A DNA stretch of 43,292 nucleotides from Candidatus Helicobacter avistercoris (GTDB lineage Bacteria > Campylobacterota > Campylobacteria > Campylobacterales > Helicobacteraceae), in NCBI GenBank assembly GCA_019115525.1, contig DXDJ01000055.1:1-43292 (forward strand). Direction: 5' to 3'. Below the pieces are notes generated by a model. It was not told the origin of the DNA. It worked only from the letters and a program-made list of their open reading frames with translations, and did not search any database. Of this stretch, positions 35,270 to 43,292 are shown one piece after another; positions within the stretch are counted from its first letter, which is position 1, and each line of letters starts with the position of its first letter. A program made the position numbers and the translations under genes.

Positions 35270-36290
35270 TTCCTTTTATTTTGTTATCCAAGAGAGTGCT
35301 CAATACTATGAGTGCTCTTTTTGTTGTGATAATGCCATTGTCCTTGTTTGTGAGGATGTGAAGTTTTTCATCACAGATGGCAGATATGAAACAGAAGCCT
35401 TACAATACTGCAACGCTCAAACTCAAATCAAAATTACCCATGATGTATTTTTAGAGCTTATTGATGTCGTGAAATCTCAAAAAATCAAAGAGCTTGTGTT
35501 TGATCCACTCTCTTTGAGCGTGGCAGAATATCAGCGACTTAGTTCAGAACTCAAAGATGTCAAGCTCATCGCTCAAAGCAATTTTCATCAAGAGCTTAGA
35601 AAGTGTAAAACCCCCCAAGAAATCCAAAAAATCGCATTTTCTCAGAAGCTCAATCGTGAAGCATTTGAAGAGTTTGCAAGATTTTTGGGAAAAAGTGCAG
35701 GAAAAAGTGAGCGTGAATTGCAATTTTTCTCAAAAACCTTTCTTACTCATAAGGGTGAATACCCCCTAAGCTTTGAGCCAATCTTTGCACTCAATGGCAA
35801 TGGTGCAAAACCCCACGCACTCCCAGAGACTCAGAGCTTGCTTAATAATGGGGATTGGATACTTTTTGATGCGGGATTAAAGTATGAGCATTACTGCTCA
35901 GATATGACTCGTTGCGGATATTTTGATGGAGAGATTGATTTTTTTTCTCCAAAACCCCACCCCAAATACCAAAAGCTCTATGATATTGTTTATAAAGCCA
36001 AAGAATATGCCATAGAAAATCTTAGAGAAGGTATGAGTGCTAAAGAAGTCGATGCTTTGGCAAGAAATGTGATTCAAAAAGAGGGATATGGAAAATATTT
36101 TGTGCATTCTACTGGACATGGGATAGGATTGGATATCCATGAGTTGCCACGCATTAGCCCAAGAAGTGAAGAGATTATTTCTGAGGGGATGGTGTTTTCA
36201 ATCGAGCCAGGAATCTATCTCCCCCAAGAAATTGGGATTCGACTAGAAGATTTGGTGGTGGTGAAAAACGGAAGGGCAGAGAGAATATGA
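35247..36290 (+). CDS. M24 family aminopeptidase (Xaa-Pro type)
   Basis: A 347-residue M24B metallopeptidase that removes an N-terminal residue before proline. A short creatinase-N-like domain (about 10-110) precedes the pita-bread domain. Metal ligands lie in FDAGLKYEHYCSDMTR (two Asp), HSTGHGIGLDIHE (His), FSIEPGIY (Glu) and IRLEDLVVV (Glu), so all five appear present. The ATG at 35247 overlaps aroQ by 23 bases; a longer frame opening at 35175 is unlikely because it would add 24 residues encoded wholly inside aroQ. H. pylori HP1037 is the counterpart. It overlaps folK by 4 bases. Confidence 0.9.
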   Translation: MHRKNKLNSFYFVIQESAQYYECSFCCDNAIVLVCEDVKFFITDGRYETEALQYCNAQTQIKITHDVFLELIDVVKSQKIKELVFDPLSLSVAEYQRLSSELKDVKLIAQSNFHQELRKCKTPQEIQKIAFSQKLNREAFEEFARFLGKSAGKSERELQFFSKTFLTHKGEYPLSFEPIFALNGNGAKPHALPETQSLLNNGDWILFDAGLKYEHYCSDMTRCGYFDGEIDFFSPKPHPKYQKLYDIVYKAKEYAIENLREGMSAKEVDALARNVIQKEGYGKYFVHSTGHGIGLDIHELPRISPRSEEIISEGMVFSIEPGIYLPQEIGIRLEDLVVVKNGRAERI

Positions 36291-36757
36291 GAAAACTTCA
36301 CTTCACAAAATTTTTTCCTTTTATGAGCAAAAAAAATCAAAAACATAAAAACAAAGTTTTGCTAGGAATTGGAGGAAATGTAGGAGATTGTATTAGACGC
36401 TTTTGTGCTCTTTTTTTGCAGATACAAGCCAATTCTCATTTTGCAATTCTCTCTACTTCTCCTATATATCGCAATCCTCCCTTTGGCTATGCACAGCAAA
36501 ATGATTTTTATAATGCTACAATAGAGCTTTCTACAAATCTTTCTCTTGTTGAAGTATTTTCAATGGTTTTTTATTGGGAAAGACGATGGGGTAGAGCAAG
36601 AAAAAGAGAGTTTAAAAACGCACCACGAACATTGGATATTGATATTTTATGGTTTAATCAAGCAAAAATAAAGCGACCCTATCTTACAATACCACATCCA
36701 TTTTGGCAAGAAAGAGAGTCGGTGCTTGTGCCATTGAGCTTTCAAAATATAGTTTAG
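36287..36757 (+). CDS. folK: 2-amino-4-hydroxy-6-hydroxymethyldihydropteridine pyrophosphokinase
   Basis: Transfers pyrophosphate to the pterin precursor in folate synthesis. The 156 residues include the start of the fold LLGIGGNVGD (about 26-35), pterin-binding YRNPPFGYAQQNDFYNA (about 63-79) and the signature RTLDIDILWF (about 129-138), whose Asp pair binds magnesium. About 20 residues of extra basic N terminus precede the domain; an internal ATG at 36323 is an alternative start but lacks a ribosome site. It overlaps the M24 gene by 4 bases. HP1036 equivalent. Confidence 0.93.
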   Translation: MRKLHFTKFFPFMSKKNQKHKNKVLLGIGGNVGDCIRRFCALFLQIQANSHFAILSTSPIYRNPPFGYAQQNDFYNATIELSTNLSLVEVFSMVFYWERRWGRARKREFKNAPRTLDIDILWFNQAKIKRPYLTIPHPFWQERESVLVPLSFQNIV

Positions 36758-36773
36758 AACACAAAGGGAAGAG

Positions 36774-38066
36774 ATGAAACTTTATACTTATCAAGGCGAA
36801 ACTCCTGATGAAGCTTTGAGAAAAGCAAGAGGGGTGCATGGCGATGATTCTATGATCATTAGCACAAAAGAGATTCGCAAAAAAAGCCTTACAGAAAAGG
36901 GACTCTATGAGGTTGTGATCGCCGCTGAAGACAAAGTTGAAGTCGCACCCCCTAATAGTGTAAAGCAAAAGCTTGAGCAGATTGCACAAAAACAATACGA
37001 TAAGAAAAAGCATGAAAGCAAAATTACCCTAGAGAGCGATGGAGATCTCTCAGAGCGTGCGCGTCAGATTTCCAAGCTCATCACCTCGCCATCCAATCCT
37101 TACAATATCCAGCCTCAAGTTCCCTCAAAACCTCAAGAACAAAATAGTGAAGATATCAAAGCTATCAAAAAAGAAGTCGAGCAGATGAGCGATAGAATCA
37201 AGCTCATTCAAAGTATGTTTTGGGAAGAAAAAAATCAGCCTAGCAAAGAAATGAAAATCCCCCAAGAGTTTGCAGAGATCTATAATCTTGCCAAAAATAG
37301 TGGAATTGATAAAGAGCGTTTAGATGCTTTGATGGAGCTTAGTCTTGAGCTTATGCCACTTTCTATGCGTTCAAATTCTGAGACAATCAAACGCTATTTT
37401 AGAGAAGTGCTTAGAAAGATGTTTGAGTGTAGGGATGAGCATCTTTCTGGAAAAAACATCATTATGTTTGTTGGACCTACAGGAGTGGGGAAAACCACTA
37501 CTTTGGCAAAGATTGCCGCAAGATATTCACTTATGCTCAACAAGCGTCATAAGGTTGGAGTGATTACGCTAGATTCTTATAAGATTGCTGCTATGGAGCA
37601 ATTGATGACTTATGCAAGAATGATGAAGCTTCCAATCGAGAGAGTGGATGATCCCAAAGATTTACAAGGGGCTATTGATCGTTTGGGGTATTGTGATTTT
37701 ATTTTGATTGATACTGCTGGACATTCCCAATATGACAATCAAAAATTAGAAATGCTTAAGAGATACCTTAGCAATGAGTTTTTGATCAGCGTTAGTCTTG
37801 TGCTTTCTGCAAGCACAAAATATGAAGATCTAAAGGATATTTACAAATCCTTTAGCACCGTTGAGATTGATAGCGTGATTTTTAGCAAACTTGATGAGAG
37901 TCGAAGCTTTGGGAACATTTTTTCCTTAGCTTGTGATATTAAAAAACCCATTAGTTACTTCTCTATTGGACAGAGTGTTCCAAACGATTTGCTTGTAGCC
38001 AACAATGACTTCTTGGTAGATTGTTTGCTTGAGGGGTTTAAAAAACCTAAGAAGGATATGCGATGA
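36774..38066 (+). CDS. flhF: Flagellar biosynthesis GTPase FlhF
   Basis: A 430-residue SRP-type GTPase that positions polar flagella and, in Helicobacter and Campylobacter, is needed for RpoN-dependent flagellar gene expression. It has an N-terminal B domain (KLYTYQGETPDEALRKAR, then a Lys-rich linker to about 165), an N domain about 165-225, and a G domain with the P-loop GPTGVGKTTT (234-243), LDSYKIAA and IDTAGHSQYD. Its stop overlaps the flhG ATG by 4 bases. Confidence 0.96.
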   Translation: MKLYTYQGETPDEALRKARGVHGDDSMIISTKEIRKKSLTEKGLYEVVIAAEDKVEVAPPNSVKQKLEQIAQKQYDKKKHESKITLESDGDLSERARQISKLITSPSNPYNIQPQVPSKPQEQNSEDIKAIKKEVEQMSDRIKLIQSMFWEEKNQPSKEMKIPQEFAEIYNLAKNSGIDKERLDALMELSLELMPLSMRSNSETIKRYFREVLRKMFECRDEHLSGKNIIMFVGPTGVGKTTTLAKIAARYSLMLNKRHKVGVITLDSYKIAAMEQLMTYARMMKLPIERVDDPKDLQGAIDRLGYCDFILIDTAGHSQYDNQKLEMLKRYLSNEFLISVSLVLSASTKYEDLKDIYKSFSTVEIDSVIFSKLDESRSFGNIFSLACDIKKPISYFSIGQSVPNDLLVANNDFLVDCLLEGFKKPKKDMR

Positions 38067-38929
38067 GTCATCAAGCCACCGAATTAGCAGAGTTGGTCGA
38101 ACAGCAGGGGCGAAACAAAAAGCGAACCGAGATTATCGCAGTTACAAGTGGTAAGGGAGGAGTTGGAAAATCCAATATTTCTGCCAATCTTGCCTACACC
38201 CTTTGCAAAATGGGATATAAAGTTGCAGCATTTGATGCAGATATTGGTCTTGCGAATCTGGATTTGATTTTTGGTGTAAAAGCTCACAAAAATATTCTAA
38301 ATGTCCTCAAGGGAGAGTGTGAGCTAAAAGATATTGTTATCCCAGTGGAAAATGGCTTGTATCTTATCCCTGGAGATAGCGGAGATGAAATCTTTAACTA
38401 CATTACTGAAGATTCTGTAGCACGGCTAGTCAATGAAGGAAGTGGTGTCCTCTCAGATATTGATTTTTTGGTGATTGACACCGGTGCGGGGATTGGAGGA
38501 TTGACACAAAAATTCTTAGATGCAAGCGATATGCTTATTGTTGTAACAATGCCCGATCCTAGTGCAATTACCGATGCTTACGCGGCTATAAAAGTCAATG
38601 CAAAAAAACGCAATAGTATTTTTATGATCTTAAATATGGTCAAATCCGCAAAAGAAGCAGAGAATGTATATTTGAGAATGAAGCAGATTGCCTACAAAAA
38701 TATGTGCTCTCTTTCTTTAGAATTTTTGGGCTATATCCAAAGCTCTCCTAGCGTATCTTCTGCAACAAGAGGAAGAACACTTTTTAGTCGAGTGGATCCA
38801 AGTGATCAGTCTTCATTGCAGTTACGAGATATTGCACGACAGATTCTGTCTAAGAGGGAACGAAAAATGCTAGTAGAAGAGAAAAGTGGCTTTGGAGGCT
38901 TCTTCCAAAGATTGCTAAAGTATCTCTAA
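38063..38929 (+). CDS. flhG: Flagellar number regulator FlhG (MinD-like ATPase)
   Basis: A 288-residue ParA/MinD-type ATPase that limits flagellar number and, in epsilonproteobacteria, affects division placement. The deviant Walker A is TSGKGGVGKS (28-37), with switch segments FDADIGLANLD and VIDTGAGIG. The N-terminal helix ATELAELVEQQ resembles the FlhF-activating helix of FlhG. A basic-hydrophobic C-terminal helix (FFQRLLKYL) is a likely membrane-targeting sequence. Known as YlxH/HP1034 in H. pylori. Coupled to flhF. Confidence 0.95.
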   Translation: MSHQATELAELVEQQGRNKKRTEIIAVTSGKGGVGKSNISANLAYTLCKMGYKVAAFDADIGLANLDLIFGVKAHKNILNVLKGECELKDIVIPVENGLYLIPGDSGDEIFNYITEDSVARLVNEGSGVLSDIDFLVIDTGAGIGGLTQKFLDASDMLIVVTMPDPSAITDAYAAIKVNAKKRNSIFMILNMVKSAKEAENVYLRMKQIAYKNMCSLSLEFLGYIQSSPSVSSATRGRTLFSRVDPSDQSSLQLRDIARQILSKRERKMLVEEKSGFGGFFQRLLKYL

Positions 38930-38938
38930 GGATTTTTG

Positions 38939-39262
38939 ATGCGTTCGGATAATTTCATTGGATTTTCTATTGTTTCTGGTTTTTTTCTCGGACTTATTTT
39001 TGGATTTGTTGCTTTTGAGAATGTCGAGTTTGTTGTGATTTTTGCCATTATTACGACTTCGGTGTGTTATCTTATTTCCGTATGTGCAGTTTCTGTGTTT
39101 AACTGGTTTATTGATTTTAGAGAGCAAGAATTTAACAAGCAACAGCTAGAAAACAACCTTGAATACTATGTAGAACAATTTGGGAAAAAAGAAGAAGAGC
39201 TAATTAAGGTTTTAGATTATATTAGAAAAATCGAACTCAACCAAGAAGGGCAGAAGGCTTAA
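38939..39262 (+). CDS. Small two-helix membrane protein (HP1033-like)
   Basis: A 107-residue protein with two hydrophobic membrane helices (about 5-24 and 29-52) and a charged coiled-coil cytoplasmic tail (about 65-105). No recognised domain. It sits exactly between flhG and fliA, as the HP1033 hypothetical does in H. pylori (recalled), and so belongs to the flagellar operon. ATG at 38939, after AAGGA, is preferred over the TTG directly before it. Two bases separate it from fliA. Function unknown; a membrane link for FlhG or FliA regulation is conceivable but unproven. Confidence 0.75.
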   Translation: MRSDNFIGFSIVSGFFLGLIFGFVAFENVEFVVIFAIITTSVCYLISVCAVSVFNWFIDFREQEFNKQQLENNLEYYVEQFGKKEEELIKVLDYIRKIELNQEGQKA

Positions 39263-39264
39263 GA

Positions 39265-39963
39265 ATGGCAAAACCCAATGGATATAATCAGGCTCTTAAA
39301 TACTCTCAAGATGAATTAGCCTTGCAGTATTTGCCCGCTGTGAAGGCTATGGCTTATCGACTTAAGGAGAGATTGCCAAGTTCGATTGAGTTTGGAGATT
39401 TGATTTCTATTGGGACTGAGGAGCTTATTAAAGTTGCTAGACGCTATGATAGCAGTATCAATGATTCTTTTTGGGGATATGCAAAGATAAGAGTTAATGG
39501 AGCAATGCTGGATTATTTGAGGAATCTAGATGTGCTTTCTCGCTCTTCAAGAAAGCTTATTAAAGCTATTGATACAGAAGTTACAAAATACCTTAATGAG
39601 CATGATTGTGAGCCAGATGATGAGTATCTTGCAGAGGTTTTGGGTGAAGATGTAGAAAAAATCAAAGAAGCCAAAATTGCTTCAGATATTTATGCATTAG
39701 TTCCCATTGATGAGCAATACAATGCAATTGAGGGGGATAATGTCTCAATGCGAGTGGAGAAAGAGGAGCTAATGGAAATTATTGGAAATATTTTAAGCAC
39801 CCTTTCTCAAAGAGAGCAAATGGTAGTTCAGCTTTATTATTTTGAAGAGCTCAACCTTAGCGAAATCTCTGAGATCTTAGGAATTACAGAATCAAGAATC
39901 TCTCAAATCAACAAAGAAGTTGTAAAGAAGATTAGAAACTCACTAGGAGATATCAATGGCTGA
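39265..39963 (+). CDS. fliA: Flagellar sigma factor FliA (sigma-28)
   Basis: A 232-residue alternative sigma factor for late flagellar genes. Region 2 covers LPAVKAMAYRLKERLP to FWGYAKIRVNGAMLDYLR (about 20-90). Region 3 follows, then region 4 with LSTLSQREQMVVQLYYFEELNLSEISEILGIT, here noted only as the helix-turn-helix near residues 173-215. Anti-sigma FlgM would control it (family knowledge). The stop overlaps fliM by 8 bases; AGGAGA in fliA serves as the fliM ribosome site. Confidence 0.95.
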   Translation: MAKPNGYNQALKYSQDELALQYLPAVKAMAYRLKERLPSSIEFGDLISIGTEELIKVARRYDSSINDSFWGYAKIRVNGAMLDYLRNLDVLSRSSRKLIKAIDTEVTKYLNEHDCEPDDEYLAEVLGEDVEKIKEAKIASDIYALVPIDEQYNAIEGDNVSMRVEKEELMEIIGNILSTLSQREQMVVQLYYFEELNLSEISEILGITESRISQINKEVVKKIRNSLGDING

Positions 39964-41017
39964 TATATTAAGTCAAGAAGAAATTGATGCTCTCTTAGCC
40001 GTTGTTGATGAAGAGGGTGAAGAGCATAGTGACTCACCTTTTGTGCCACGCACAAAACATCATGATGTCGCACTCTATGATTTTAAACGCCCCAATCGTG
40101 TTAGCAAGGAGCAATTAAGAGCCTTTAGAGGGATTCATGACAAACTTGCAAGAAGTCTTTCTTCTCAGATTTCTGCGGCGATGAGATCGATTGTTGAGAT
40201 TAGTTTGTATAGCGTAGATCAGATGACTTATGGGGAATTTTTGATGAGTTTGCCAAACCCCACAAGCTTCAACGTTTTCTCCATGCGACCATTGGATGGA
40301 ACAGGAGTTTTGGAGATCAATCCAAGTATCGCATTTCCGATGATTGATAGGCTTTTGGGAGGAAAGGGAGAGCCTTATAATAGCGATAGAGAATTTAGTG
40401 GAATTGAGCTTAGCTTGCTAGATTCAATTCTCTATCAAATTGTTCAAAATCTCAAAGAAGCGTGGGCACCAGTTACAGAAATCTATCCAGTCATTGATAC
40501 TAAAGAAACTTCTGCTTCAGTTGTGCAAATTGTTGCACAAAATGAAATTGTTATTATGGTTGTGATGGAAATTGTGATTGGAAACTCTAGGGGGATGATG
40601 AATCTTTGCTATCCAGTTATCTCTCTTGAGGCCATCCTCTCAAGACTTGGAAGTAGGGATTTGATGCTCTCAGATACCAATACCAAAAAAAGTAGAAATC
40701 GCGAGCTTCAAGCACTCATTGGTGGATCTGAGGTGATTGTGAGTGTTGGGCTTGGGAATGCAACTTTGAGCTTGAGAAATATTTTGGATCTCAAAGAGGG
40801 GGATATTATCCGTCTTGATTGTCCAGCAAATGATGAGGTTGTTGTGAGTATTGATGGAAGAGAGAAATATGTAGCAGAAATCGGATTGCAAAGATATCGA
40901 AAAACCGTCAAAATCAAAGAAGCAATCCGCACAGAAAAAGATGAAGTCAAAGATATGCTTGAATTGCTTGAAGAACAAAGAAAAATCCGTGCAGTTCAAA
41001 GCAATGATGAAGATTAA
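39956..41017 (+). CDS. fliM: Flagellar motor switch protein FliM
   Basis: A 353-residue C-ring component that binds phosphorylated CheY and sets rotation direction. The N-terminal CheY-binding peptide LSQEEIDALL is at 4-13. The middle CheC-like domain (about 45-240) includes DFKRPNRVSKEQLRAFRGIHD and the GGKGEP loop. The C-terminal SpoA/FliN-like domain covers about 245-335 (VIVSVGLGNATLSLRNIL). It lies between fliA and fliY as in H. pylori HP1030-HP1032. Confidence 0.97.
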   Translation: MADILSQEEIDALLAVVDEEGEEHSDSPFVPRTKHHDVALYDFKRPNRVSKEQLRAFRGIHDKLARSLSSQISAAMRSIVEISLYSVDQMTYGEFLMSLPNPTSFNVFSMRPLDGTGVLEINPSIAFPMIDRLLGGKGEPYNSDREFSGIELSLLDSILYQIVQNLKEAWAPVTEIYPVIDTKETSASVVQIVAQNEIVIMVVMEIVIGNSRGMMNLCYPVISLEAILSRLGSRDLMLSDTNTKKSRNRELQALIGGSEVIVSVGLGNATLSLRNILDLKEGDIIRLDCPANDEVVVSIDGREKYVAEIGLQRYRKTVKIKEAIRTEKDEVKDMLELLEEQRKIRAVQSNDED

Positions 41018-41028
41018 GGAGGAGAAAT

Positions 41029-41883
41029 ATGGTAGAGATTGTCAAGCTTTTTACGGATTTGTTTGTTAGAGAAGGAGGCAATGCAGTTGAAGGTTTGCTT
41101 GGAGTTAAGCCTGAAGTTTCCTATCTTGATCTTGTTGCTTTAGATGGGGAAAATATCGAACCTCCTTATATTTTGGTGCGAGCAACTTGCAGTGCAGAGG
41201 GGATGAGAGGGATCGCAAGTGCTGCTACGATTGTTCCAGCTCCTCTAGCTACAACCCTTTCATCGATGATGGTAGGAGAAGAGGGAGCACCTCGAGAAGA
41301 GATTACAGCAGATGATGTAGATGCAGTCAAAGAGATCGTAAATAACATTACAAGTGCTGTAAATCTTGGACTTGAGGCTGATAGTGTTCTTCCTGCAATG
41401 AATTTTGAGGTTGTAAGTGCAGAGCTGGTAACCCAAAAACAAGACCTCTCTCAATTTGTGCGTGCTTGGTATTATAATTTTTCTATCAATGGCGTTGATT
41501 CTCATATCATCAATCTTGCCTCAGTAGAATTTACAGACTTCTTCCAAGATAAATTTAGTAAAAAAGCAGAAGAGGAGAAGAAACCTCAATCCACTACTCC
41601 AAGTATTCCTCAAGAAGAGCTAGGCAATATCGCAATGCTTTTGGATGTCAAGCTCAATGTGCATGTGAGAATCGGGCAAAAAAGAATGCTTCTAAAAGAT
41701 GTAATTGCTATGGATATTGGAAGCGTGATTGAGCTAAATCAGCTTGCCAATGAACCACTTGAAGTGCTTGTAGATGATAAGGTTATCGCCCATGGAGAGG
41801 TGGTCATCGTTGATGGAAACTTTGGAGTGCAAATCACTGAGATTGGCAGTAAAAAAGAAAGACTTGAACAAATCAAAGTATAA
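41029..41883 (+). CDS. fliY: Flagellar motor switch protein FliY
   Basis: A 284-residue C-ring protein of the FliN/FliY group. The N-terminal two thirds form a FliM/CheC-related domain. The C-terminal SpoA domain runs from about 200 ([26 protein letters not shown]) to 275. A Lys/Glu/Pro linker (about 180-198) joins them. No obvious CheY-binding peptide is seen at its N terminus. CheC-type phosphatase activity is possible in this family but not tested by motif here. AAGGAGG precedes the ATG, 11 bases after fliM. Confidence 0.95.
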   Translation: MVEIVKLFTDLFVREGGNAVEGLLGVKPEVSYLDLVALDGENIEPPYILVRATCSAEGMRGIASAATIVPAPLATTLSSMMVGEEGAPREEITADDVDAVKEIVNNITSAVNLGLEADSVLPAMNFEVVSAELVTQKQDLSQFVRAWYYNFSINGVDSHIINLASVEFTDFFQDKFSKKAEEEKKPQSTTPSIPQEELGNIAMLLDVKLNVHVRIGQKRMLLKDVIAMDIGSVIELNQLANEPLEVLVDDKVIAHGEVVIVDGNFGVQITEIGSKKERLEQIKV

Positions 41884-41894
41884 AAAGGGTAAAA

Positions 41895-42782
41895 ATGAAA
41901 AAACTTAGCTTGTGTGATATGCTCTTAAAACTTCAAAATTTTTGGAAAGAGCAGGGGTGTTTGGTGCTTCAACCTTATGATATTCCAGCAGGAGCTGGGA
42001 CATTTCATCCTGCAACTTTACTTAGAAGTCTGGATTCTAAACCATGGAGCGTGGCTTATGTCGCACCAAGTCGTCGCCCAACAGATGGGAGATATGGAGA
42101 AAATCCAAATCGACTAGGGACTTATTATCAATTCCAAGTTCTCATCAAACCAAGCCCTGAGAATATCCAAGAGACTTATCTAAAATCTTTGGAAGTTTTG
42201 GGGATTGATCGAAGCAAACATGATATCCGCTTTGTAGAAGATAATTGGGAATCCCCAACTTTAGGTGCATGGGGATTGGGTTGGGAAGTGTGGCTAGATG
42301 GAATGGAGGTTACACAATTTACTTATTTTCAACAAGTTGGAGGCATTGTCTGCGATCCTGTCGCAGTGGAGATCACCTATGGAGTGGAGCGATTGGCGAT
42401 GTATATTCAAGGTGTGGATAATGTTTTTGATATTGAATATGCCAATGAAAGTGATGTAGTGTATTACTCTGATGTGCATTTGCAAGGCGAGTATGAGTTT
42501 TCAAAATACAATTTTGAGGTTGCAGATGTGCCAACATTATTTTCAATGTTTGAGCAAGCACAAGAAGAGGCTAGAAAATGCCTTGAGGCAGGAATCCCAC
42601 TACCGGCCTATGATTACACGATGCTTTCTTCACATTTTTTCAATGTTTTGGATGCTAGGAAAGCCATTTCAGTCGCACAACGCCAAAACTACATTCTCAA
42701 AATCCGTGAACTTGCAAAAGGCTGTGCAATACTCTACAAAGAGCAAGAAGAACAGAGAAATGCTCGACTTAAAAGAGGATGA
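41895..42782 (+). CDS. glyQ: Glycyl-tRNA synthetase alpha subunit
   Basis: The 295-residue catalytic alpha subunit of the alpha2beta2 bacterial enzyme. The start [21 protein letters not shown] is characteristic in form, and the class II motif blocks [11 protein letters not shown] and [16 protein letters not shown] are present, with [12 protein letters not shown] and YGVERLAMY further on. The beta subunit gene glyS is not in this window. It lies 11 bases after fliY and may be read with the flagellar genes. Complete. Confidence 0.97.
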   Translation: MKKLSLCDMLLKLQNFWKEQGCLVLQPYDIPAGAGTFHPATLLRSLDSKPWSVAYVAPSRRPTDGRYGENPNRLGTYYQFQVLIKPSPENIQETYLKSLEVLGIDRSKHDIRFVEDNWESPTLGAWGLGWEVWLDGMEVTQFTYFQQVGGIVCDPVAVEITYGVERLAMYIQGVDNVFDIEYANESDVVYYSDVHLQGEYEFSKYNFEVADVPTLFSMFEQAQEEARKCLEAGIPLPAYDYTMLSSHFFNVLDARKAISVAQRQNYILKIRELAKGCAILYKEQEEQRNARLKRG

Positions 42783-42843
42783 AGCAAGGAAATTAAAATA
42801 TTCTTTATAAGAAAATAAGTCAAATTCTCTTTATTTTTATAAA

Positions 42844-42868
42844 ATGCTCCTAAAAACTCTAGGAGCAT
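42844..42868 (+). promoter_or_regulatory. Inverted repeat that contains the ribosome binding site of the downstream OMP gene
   Basis: ATGCTCCTA (42844-42852) and TAGGAGCAT (42860-42868) form a perfect 9-bp stem with a 7-base loop. The Shine-Dalgarno AGGAG (42861-42865) lies within the 3' arm, six bases from the ATG at 42872. No U-tract follows. Caveat: a TATAAA-like -10 at 42838-42843 would start RNA inside the 5' arm and prevent the hairpin. Confidence 0.5.
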
Positions 42869-42871
42869 CTA

Positions 42872-43292
42872 ATGAAAAAAATCATCATCTTTTTCTTCAC
42901 CTTTTCTTTCTTTTATGCACAAGCTCCTCTTTCTCCATCTCCCAAGTCAAAAATCCAGTTTGGAGGGGATGTAAATCTAGGGATTGATTATTATCACTAC
43001 AAAGAACCTGATGTGATGGATATATCTGGTCCTATGCTAAATCTTGATGGAAGTTTTTTTCTCAAATACAAACTTTTTAAATTCCAGCTTGATGGATTCT
43101 TCTCTACGCACTTAGGGGTAAATGTCTATGATGGGGGATTGTATAACAACGCTACAAAACAAACCATCGCTTATAGCACGGATTCGCAAGATTGGTATTT
43201 AGGTTTTGCTTCACGATTTGGTGTTGCTTTTAATTTATCTCAAAGAGATGTGGCTTTTTTGTATGCAGGGTTTGGGTATCGCTTTTTGCATA
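42872..43292 (+). CDS. Outer-membrane beta-barrel protein, 3' end beyond window
   Basis: An open frame of 140 codons running off the window end. A signal peptide covers about residues 1-18 (KK, IIIFFFTFSFFY, then AQA). It is followed by a Pro/Ser-rich stretch and amphipathic beta strands rich in aromatics, such as FGGDVNLGIDYYHY, FFLKYKLFKFQLDGFF, WYLGFASRFGVAF and FLYAGFGYRF. This points to an outer-membrane porin-like or Helicobacter outer-membrane protein. The specific family cannot be named from the N-terminal part. Its ribosome site is embedded in an inverted repeat. Confidence 0.75.
   Translation, partial: MKKIIIFFFTFSFFYAQAPLSPSPKSKIQFGGDVNLGIDYYHYKEPDVMDISGPMLNLDGSFFLKYKLFKFQLDGFFSTHLGVNVYDGGLYNNATKQTIAYSTDSQDWYLGFASRFGVAFNLSQRDVAFLYAGFGYRFLH

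Overview
The window is a stretch of epsilonproteobacterial chromosome, almost certainly a Helicobacter that is not H. pylori. The evidence is conserved Helicobacter gene strings recalled from H. pylori: prfB with the HP0170- and HP0169-like genes; ppk-pyrD-HP1012-dapA-HP1014-like; purA-HP0256-HP0257-like; and aroQ-HP1037-folK-flhF-flhG-HP1033-fliA-fliM-fliY. The low G+C content, dense ATGA-type overlaps and TATAAT-like -10 boxes fit. No rRNA, tRNA, IS element, prophage or CRISPR array was seen, and no gene-free stretch exceeds 300 bases.

Layout. 1-4472 holds flavodoxin, a DUF5655-like protein on the minus strand, and the prfB/hypothetical/U32 peptidase operon. 4483-8941 is an AT-rich accessory cassette of six tightly packed genes: a DNA methyltransferase with an HPPY motif, a DUF262 protein, a HEPN RNase-like protein, then an HNH endonuclease, a small XRE regulator and a D12-class adenine methyltransferase resembling the NlaIII/HpyI type. 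8984-14297 carries a lone type II secretion F-like protein, prs, a membrane methyltransferase, a UbiD-like decarboxylase and a small outer-membrane barrel. 14415-22777 is a run of co-directional housekeeping genes (ppk, pyrD, M16 peptidase, dapA, FabL-like reductase, pgsA, rseP, yggS).

22774-32320 (minus strand) is the most interesting part. It is a six-gene operon read as hsdM, HEPN toxin-like gene, hsdS, hamA, hamB, hsdR, in which every junction overlaps. The specificity subunit HsdS is fused at its N terminus to a minimal nucleotidyltransferase (MNT) with an intact GSX10DXD motif. The gene just upstream encodes its HEPN partner with an intact RX4HXY motif. A type VII HEPN/MNT toxin-antitoxin pair has therefore been built into a type I restriction-modification system. 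A Hachiman system (HamA DUF1837 nuclease plus HamB helicase), of clearly lower G+C, is nested between hsdS and hsdR. The arrangement looks like three defence layers in one transcript: restriction, Hachiman, and an RNA- or growth-targeting addiction guard.

32473-42782 returns to core genes: purA, FliJ-like and MotE-like flagellar proteins, then a ten-gene plus-strand run from aroQ through the flagellar regulators and switch proteins to glyQ. The window ends inside an outer-membrane protein gene whose ribosome binding site lies in a perfect 9-bp inverted repeat.

All family names come from reading motifs and from recalled family knowledge; no database search was run.
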